A DNA stretch of 8,828 nucleotides. Source: an uncultured Clostridium sp. Lineage in GTDB: Bacteria > Bacillota > Clostridia > TANB77 > CAG-508. The position numbers and the translations under genes were made by a program. Positions 4,971 to 8,828 of the stretch are shown in pieces. A model generated the notes under the pieces. It was not told the DNA's origin. It ran no database searches and was given only the letters and a program-made list of their open reading frames with translations. The DNA lies in the NCBI GenBank assembly GCA_900554635.1, contig USHY01000039.1, forward strand, positions 1 to 8,828, in the 5' to 3' direction. The stretch's first letter is position 1, and each line of letters starts with the position of its first letter.

Positions 4971-6221
4971 ATGTGGGTTTCAGATATAGGCAGAAAACGA
5001 AGATTAAGAAATGTATTATTAATTGTTGTATGTATTCAACTAGCACTAACAGTAAGGATTGGAGTTTTACAATTAATTAAAGGTTCTGAACTTCAAGCAA
5101 TGGCATATAGTCAACAAACTTTAAATAGAGCAGTAAACCCAAAACGAGGGAGAATATTAGATAGAAGTGGAAAAATAGAATTAGCTATTAGTGCAAGTAC
5201 TGAAACGATTTCTATAAATCCAACAAATATCAAAGCTCAGAATAAAGAAAAGGTTGCAAGAGCATTAAGCGATATTTTTGAACTGGATTATGAAAAAGTC
5301 CTAAAAAAGGTTAAAAGAAAAACATCAATTGAAATCATTGTAAAAAAAGTTGATAAAGAAAAAACAGACAAATTAAGAGTTTGGCTAAATGAAAATAATA
5401 TTACAACAGGAATAAATATTGATGAAGATACAAAAAGATATTATCCATATAGTAGCTTAGCTTCAAATATCATTGGGTTTACAGGAAGCGATAATCAAGG
5501 ACTTGAAGGATTAGAGAGTTATTATGATGAAATTTTAAGTGGAAAACCGGGAAAAATATTAAAGCTAACAGATGCAAATGGCTCTGATATGGGAGTTGAA
5601 GGAGAGGATTATATTTCTGCTGAGAATGGAAACGACATAGTACTTACAATTGATATGACAGTTCAATCCATTGCAGAAAAGCATTTAAAAGAAGCTTGCA
5701 TAGATAATGTCTGTACAGATGGTGGAAATGTAATAATTATGAATCCAAAAAACGGTGATATTCTTGCAATGGCAACATATCCAAATTACGATTTAAATTC
5801 ACCATATCAAATTAATAATGAAGAAATAAAAGGTGTATGGGATACACTAAGTGGAGGAGAAAAAAGCAATTATTTACTACAAATGTGGAGAAACAAGGCA
5901 ATATCAGATACATATGAGCCGGGTTCAACATTCAAACTTGTAACATCATCAGCAGCTCTTGAAGAAGGAATAACAGATACAGATAGAGCAGGAGAGTTCA
6001 ACTGTTCTGGTTCAATAACTGTTGCCGGAGCTAGAATAAAATGCTGGAGATATTATAGACCACATGGAAGCCAAAGTCTAAGGCAAGCACTAATGAATTC
6101 TTGTAACCCAGTATTTATAGGAATAGGTCAAAAGCTTGGTGTACACACATATTATAGCTACCTAGAAAAATTCGGATTATTAAGAAGAACAGGAATAGAC
6201 TTACCTCGGAGAAGCAAATAG
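4971..6221 (+). CDS. spoVD: SpoVD/FtsI-type penicillin-binding transpeptidase, N-terminal piece of a frameshifted gene (whole gene 4971-6939)
   Basis: A class B PBP that cross-links septal or spore-cortex peptidoglycan. The frame encodes a short cytoplasmic N terminus, a membrane anchor (about 14-36), the pedestal motif NPKRGRILDRSGK (56-68), the dimerisation domain, and the first part of the transpeptidase domain. SxxK is at S319-T-F-K322 (in EPGSTFKL) and SxN at S377-C-N379. The frame then derails after GIDLP (408-412) and stops at 6219-6221 after four unrelated residues. The next conserved residues, GEAN and onward, continue in the +1 frame from 6208. If rejoined, the protein is 655 aa, close to SpoVD, which also has a single C-terminal PASTA domain; FtsI/Pbp2B-type remains possible. 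The SD AGAGGTG is 7 nt upstream but buried in a hairpin. As written, this piece lacks KTG and should be inactive. Confidence 0.9.
   Translation: MWVSDIGRKRRLRNVLLIVVCIQLALTVRIGVLQLIKGSELQAMAYSQQTLNRAVNPKRGRILDRSGKIELAISASTETISINPTNIKAQNKEKVARALSDIFELDYEKVLKKVKRKTSIEIIVKKVDKEKTDKLRVWLNENNITTGINIDEDTKRYYPYSSLASNIIGFTGSDNQGLEGLESYYDEILSGKPGKILKLTDANGSDMGVEGEDYISAENGNDIVLTIDMTVQSIAEKHLKEACIDNVCTDGGNVIIMNPKNGDILAMATYPNYDLNSPYQINNEEIKGVWDTLSGGEKSNYLLQMWRNKAISDTYEPGSTFKLVTSSAALEEGITDTDRAGEFNCSGSITVAGARIKCWRYYRPHGSQSLRQALMNSCNPVFIGIGQKLGVHTYYSYLEKFGLLRRTGIDLPRRSK
6204..6210 (+). other. Frame break in the PBP gene: one extra base near 6207
   Basis: The sequence reads TTA CCT C GGA GAA GCA. Without C6207 it encodes LPGEA, the conserved continuation of TGIDLPGE; with it, the frame reads CGG AGA AGC AAA TAG. 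CGG is otherwise seen as a sense codon in this window only in the foreign-looking gene at 7040-7441. This can be a true mutation, a sequencing or assembly error, or, less likely, a +1 slip of tRNA-Pro on CCT-C before a rare CGG codon. Confidence 0.88.
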
Positions 6222-6939
6222 CATATTTTTAAAAGAAGAAAAAGCAGGACCTGTAGAATTAGCAACAATTTCATTTGGGCAAAGATTTGAGGTAACACCA
6301 ATTCAAATGATAAAAATGTTAGGAACCATAGCAAATGGAGGAAAAGCAGTTAATCCAAGATTAGTAAAGAGCATAATAGATTCAAAAACAGGAGAGGAAA
6401 AAGAAATTGCAGTAGAACAAGGTGAGCAAGTTATATCAAGAGAAAATGCCAACAAAGTACTTAATATGATGCAATCTGTAGTTGATGAAGGAACTGGAAA
6501 AAATGCAAGAGTAGAAGGATACAATATTGGTGGAAAAACAGGAACATCAGAAGATGGAGTAAATACAGGAAAAAGAATAGCCTCTTTTGTTGGAGTTGCA
6601 GACACATCAAACCCAGAACTTGTAATGATTGTAATTCTTTACAACCCAACAGGTGAAGGGGGGCACCAAGGAGGTGGGGTTGCAGCACCAGTTGCAGGAA
6701 AAATTTTAGCCGAAGTGTTACCTTATTTAGAAATAACTAAAAACAACGAAGAAATAAAAGAAACAGTAAAAATGCCAAATGTAACAGGAATTACATTTAA
6801 AGAGGCAAAACAAAAATTAAAAGATGCAGGAATTGAAACAAACAGTAGCTTTGAAGCAGATACTATTATAACTAACCAATTGCCTAAAGAGGGAATAAAT
6901 ATAGAAAGTGGAACAAATGTTATTTTATATGGAGAATAG
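6208..6939 (+). CDS. SpoVD/FtsI-type PBP, C-terminal piece (KTG motif and PASTA domain), out of frame with the N-terminal piece
   Basis: This is the continuation of the gene starting at 4971, in the next frame. Homology resumes exactly at 6208 with GEANSIFLKEEKAGPVELA, then ISFGQRFEVTPIQM, a typical FtsI/SpoVD segment. The KTG motif lies in YNIGGKTGTSEDG (residues 522-524 of the rejoined protein). A single PASTA domain, starting KMPNVTGITFKEAK, fills about residues 600-653. Such domains can bind muropeptides or uncross-linked glycan, or have structural roles. The first ATG in this frame is at 6307 but has no SD, so independent translation is unlikely and would give only half a domain. The frame is otherwise intact for 243 codons, so the break is recent, an artefact or bypassed. 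It ends 100 bp before the next gene, with no terminator seen after it. Confidence 0.9.
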   Translation, partial: GEANSIFLKEEKAGPVELATISFGQRFEVTPIQMIKMLGTIANGGKAVNPRLVKSIIDSKTGEEKEIAVEQGEQVISRENANKVLNMMQSVVDEGTGKNARVEGYNIGGKTGTSEDGVNTGKRIASFVGVADTSNPELVMIVILYNPTGEGGHQGGGVAAPVAGKILAEVLPYLEITKNNEEIKETVKMPNVTGITFKEAKQKLKDAGIETNSSFEADTIITNQLPKEGINIESGTNVILYGE

Positions 6940-6955
6940 GGAGAGTTTACAGAAT

Positions 6956-6985
6956 TTGCATTTAAGTATGTGGGTGTGTTATAAT
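6956..6985 (+). promoter_or_regulatory. Extended -10 promoter for the orphan gene at 7040
   Basis: TTGCAT (6956-6961), an 18-bp spacer and a perfect TATAAT (6980-6985) preceded by TGT (6977-6979), giving an extended -10. It lies in the 100-bp gap after the PBP stop and would produce a leader of about 50 nt. The -10 is the best promoter match in the window; the -35 is weak. Confidence 0.65.
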
Positions 6986-7039
6986 TGATATTGTCGTTAG
7001 ACTTATGGCCCAAATAACATTTAGAAAGGAAATAGCACC

Positions 7040-7441
7040 ATGAAAAACATCTTCTTTAGCGACGGAACCCGGAATTTGTATGGCACAAGATTTGGCGTGG
7101 CAGTTGAGTACAACCTGGAAGTTAATGAGAATGGAAGATGTGTTTTGAGCTTCCAGCCCAAAACAATACAGGCCGAAGGCCCGTACTATCCTTCTCACAC
7201 GAAGGCACAGATGGTAAGTGAATGCACATACCGTGTTGCACAGGAAAAACAGACAGTGATTCTCATGGTATATGGTAAAGAAATCCTTGTAACCAAAAAG
7301 GAAACAATGGAAGAAATCCATACCGAAATCATTGCTAAGGTTAAGCAAATCTTCACCATTGATAAAACTGTGCCCTTGGATGTACAAAGACAGGCAAACG
7401 CGATACTAAATGACCTTGTACAGTACATTGACATTTTCTAA
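7040..7441 (+). CDS. Hypothetical protein of atypical composition, own promoter and terminator
   Basis: A 133-aa protein that I do not recognise. It begins MKNIFFSDGTRNLYGTRFGV; the N-terminal two thirds alternate like beta strands, and the last 45 residues (ETMEEIHTEIIAKVKQIF and beyond) look helical. No membrane segment or signal peptide; two Cys (34, 62). GAAAGGAAA centred 10-12 nt before the ATG serves as SD. By count the gene is 41% GC, against 25-33% in sampled neighbouring lines. Codon use differs: Gln is 7 CAG to 2 CAA (rsmH has only CAA), Ile uses ATC and ATT over ATA, and CGG occurs. It has an extended -10 promoter before it and a strong terminator after it, so it is probably a single-gene unit gained by transfer between the cell-wall cluster and pheS. 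Its function is unknown. Confidence 0.8.
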   Translation: MKNIFFSDGTRNLYGTRFGVAVEYNLEVNENGRCVLSFQPKTIQAEGPYYPSHTKAQMVSECTYRVAQEKQTVILMVYGKEILVTKKETMEEIHTEIIAKVKQIFTIDKTVPLDVQRQANAILNDLVQYIDIF

Positions 7442-7452
7442 AGTGAAGGCCC

Positions 7453-7475
7453 GCAATTCCTCAAATGAGGATTGC
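7453..7475 (+). other. Small hairpin just downstream of the orphan gene
   Basis: GCAAT-T-CCTCA pairs with TGAGGATTGC with one bulged T; allowing a four-base AAAT loop leaves about nine pairs. It abuts the terminator hairpin starting at 7476, so the two stems could stack. Likely a 3'-end protection or processing element; no T tract of its own. Confidence 0.55.
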
Positions 7476-7513
7476 AAGCTAGGTAGAATAAAATCTGCCT
7501 AGCTTCTTTTTTT
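7476..7513 (+). terminator. Intrinsic terminator of the orphan gene
   Basis: AAGCTAGGTAGA (7476-7487) pairs with TCTGCCTAGCTT (7494-7505) over 12 bp with one wobble, 6-nt loop ATAAAA, then C and seven T (7507-7513). A textbook intrinsic terminator. It would also end any read-through from the PBP gene and isolates pheST. Confidence 0.93.
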
Positions 7514-7545
7514 ATCATAAAACACAAAAAAATGTCCGGAAAATA

Positions 7546-7574
7546 TTGTAAAATAAGCAAAAATGTGATATTCT
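7546..7574 (+). promoter_or_regulatory. Candidate promoter of pheST
   Basis: TTGTAA (7546-7551), a 17-bp spacer and TATTCT (7569-7574) preceded by TGA (7566-7568), an extended -10. Both hexamers match 4 of 6 consensus positions. The leader would be about 25 nt, too short for a T-box, so any regulation of pheST must work by other means. Moderate support. Confidence 0.45.
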
Positions 7575-7605
7575 ATATAGTATGTAAAAATGGAGAGTGA
7601 AATAT

Positions 7606-8625
7606 ATGAAAGACCAAATTTTAAAAATTGAAGAAAATGCAAAACTAGAAATTGAAAAAGCTGAAACTTTGCAAGCTTTAAATGAGGCAAGAGTTAAATT
7701 TTTGGGCAAAAAAGGTGAGCTAACAGCCGTTTTAAGAGGCATGGGAGCATTATCTGCAGAAGAAAGGCCTATTATTGGAAGCTTTGTAAATGAAACTAGA
7801 GATTTGATTGAAAATCTTATTGAAGAAAAAGAAAATAAGCTTAAACAACAAGCATTAAATGAAAAACTTAGCAAAGAAAAAATAGATATAACAATGCCAA
7901 GTAAAAAAACTGAAATTGGTTCAATTCACCCAATTACAGGTGTTATAGATGATATTAAAGAAATCTTTTTAGGTTTAGGATATGAAATTGCAAGTGGACC
8001 AGATATTGAAAAAACTTATTATGTTTTTGACCAGTTAAATACACCAATAGACCACCCAGCAAGAGATTTACAAGATACTTTTTATATAAACGAAAATGTT
8101 GTATTAAGGTCACAAACTTCATCAGTTCAAATTAGAGTTATGGAAAATCAAAAACCACCAATCAAAATAATTTGTCCAGGTGCAGTATATAGGTCAGATA
8201 GTGTTGACCCAACACACTCACCAGTGTTCCACCAAATAGAAGGACTAGTTGTTGATAAAGGAATAACAATGTCAGACCTAAAAGGAACACTTGAAACATT
8301 TGCTAAAAGATGTTTAGGAGAAAACACTGAAATAAGATTTAGACCACATCATTTCCCATATACAGAACCAAGTGCAGAAGTAGATGTATCATGCTTTGTA
8401 TGCAAAGGTAAAGGTTGTAGAGTATGCAAAAATGAAGGTTGGATAGAGCTTTTAGGTTGTGGAATGGTACATCCTAAAGTATTAGAAAACTGTGGAATAG
8501 ATCCAAATGTATATTCAGGTTTTGCCTTTGGATTTGGAGCAGAAAGAATAGCAATGGCAAAATACGGAATAGATGATATGAGATTATTATATGAAAACGA
8601 TGTTCGTTTCTTAAAACAATTTTAA
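7606..8625 (+). CDS. pheS: Phenylalanine--tRNA ligase alpha subunit
   Basis: PheS carries the catalytic core of the (alpha-beta)2 class II synthetase that charges tRNA-Phe. The 339-aa product is full length. Residues 1-90 form the N-terminal coiled-coil arm that contacts tRNA, with ARVKFLGKKGELT (28-40). HPITGVIDDIKEIFLGLGYE (108-127) is the motif 1 region. GAVYRSDSVDPTHSPVFHQIEG (192-213) contains motif 2, FRPHHFPYTEPSAEVDV (245-261) follows, and GFAFGFGAERIAM (305-317) is motif 3. Four Cys (263, 266, 271, 274; CxxC-4-CxxC) form the zinc-ribbon-like insert common in Bacillota PheS. Start: GGAG at 7592-7595 is 10 nt before ATG 7606. A GTG at 7597 in the same frame is one base from the SD and is rejected. 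pheT follows after 27 nt. Confidence 0.97.
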   Translation: MKDQILKIEENAKLEIEKAETLQALNEARVKFLGKKGELTAVLRGMGALSAEERPIIGSFVNETRDLIENLIEEKENKLKQQALNEKLSKEKIDITMPSKKTEIGSIHPITGVIDDIKEIFLGLGYEIASGPDIEKTYYVFDQLNTPIDHPARDLQDTFYINENVVLRSQTSSVQIRVMENQKPPIKIICPGAVYRSDSVDPTHSPVFHQIEGLVVDKGITMSDLKGTLETFAKRCLGENTEIRFRPHHFPYTEPSAEVDVSCFVCKGKGCRVCKNEGWIELLGCGMVHPKVLENCGIDPNVYSGFAFGFGAERIAMAKYGIDDMRLLYENDVRFLKQF

Positions 8626-8652
8626 TATAAATAAAAATTGAAGGAGAAAATT

Positions 8653-8828
8653 ATGAAAACTAGTGTAGAATGGTTAAGAGAATATGCTGATGTAAATGTA
8701 GATGTAAAAACATTAGCAGATAGATTAACAATGACAGGTTCAAAAGTTGAAACAATTGAACAAAAAGGAAATAATATAAAAAATGTTGTTGTAGGTAAAA
8801 TATTAGAAATAACAAAACATCCAGATGC
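8653..8828 (+). CDS. pheT: Phenylalanine--tRNA ligase beta subunit, N-terminal part (3' truncated by window edge)
   Basis: The first 58 codons of PheT, which supplies tRNA recognition and the B3/B4 editing domain of the synthetase. The start MKTSVEWLREYADVNV and LADRLTMTGSKVE (21-33) are typical of the family, and VVVGKILEITKHPDA at the cut edge opens the OB-fold (EMAP-like) domain found in bacterial PheT. AAGGAG (8641-8646) lies 6 nt before the ATG. It is co-transcribed with pheS. Too short for the ORF list threshold only because the window ends here; nothing can be said about the rest of the gene. Confidence 0.95.
   Translation, partial: MKTSVEWLREYADVNVDVKTLADRLTMTGSKVETIEQKGNNIKNVVVGKILEITKHPD

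Noticed and set aside
6307..6939. ATG 6307 as an independent gene for a KTG-PASTA protein
   Set aside because: No SD precedes it and homology to the PBP continues in frame back to 6208, so it is the tail of the frameshifted gene.
7175..7453. Nine-base direct repeat GAAGGCCCG at 7175-7183 and 7445-7453
   Set aside because: One copy is inside the orphan gene and the other is after it, not flanking a unit; too short to call an attachment site or insertion scar.
7597..7605. GTG start at 7597 for pheS
   Set aside because: The only SD (GGAG, 7592-7595) is one base before it; ATG 7606 has proper spacing and matches the family's start.
7514..7605. T-box riboswitch before pheS
   Set aside because: Only about 90 nt separate the upstream terminator from the start, with no specifier stem, T-box sequence or antiterminator.

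Overview
The window comes from a low-GC Gram-positive bacterium, most likely a member of Clostridia (Bacillota). The evidence is A/T-rich codon use (AGA for Arg, ATA for Ile, CAA for Gln), strong Shine-Dalgarno (SD) sequences, U-tract intrinsic terminators, and the content and order of the cell-wall and division genes. No species can be named from the sequence alone. All real genes lie on the + strand.

Positions 1-2603 look like one transcription unit. It holds the 3' end of fmt (methionyl-tRNA formyltransferase), a stand-alone CinA C-terminal/PncC-type gene, murD, an unannotated 54-codon gene for a very highly charged protein with repeated D/E-R-R motifs, and a tRNA-Leu(CAA). It closes with a perfect 22-bp terminator hairpin. 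The first three genes overlap or nearly touch, which suggests translational coupling.

Positions 2596-6939 are a shortened division and cell-wall (dcw) cluster: mraZ, rsmH, ftsL-like, and a SpoVD/FtsI-type penicillin-binding protein (PBP) with one PASTA domain. Three exact 10-bp-spaced AAGTGG repeats before mraZ form a convincing MraZ autoregulatory operator. mraZ and rsmH are separated by an unusual 349-bp gap that is about 63% A on this strand. A 15-bp hairpin followed by a T tract buries the ribosome-binding site of the PBP gene. The PBP reading frame is broken by one extra base at about 6207, inside the conserved GIDLPGE motif, so the SxxK and SxN active-site motifs lie in one frame and KTG in another. 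The usual next genes (murE, murF, mraY) do not follow.

Positions 6956-7513 hold a self-contained orphan gene with its own extended -10 promoter, a good SD and two 3' hairpins including a textbook terminator. It is about 41% GC against roughly 25-33% in sampled neighbouring stretches, and its codon use differs. I do not recognise its product, and it looks acquired.

Positions 7546-8828 hold pheS and the start of pheT (phenylalanyl-tRNA synthetase), with a short leader that has no room for a T-box.

The best candidates for new biology are the DRR-repeat micro-protein, the occluded ribosome-binding site and frame break in the PBP gene, the A-rich mraZ-rsmH gap, and the orphan cassette before pheS.
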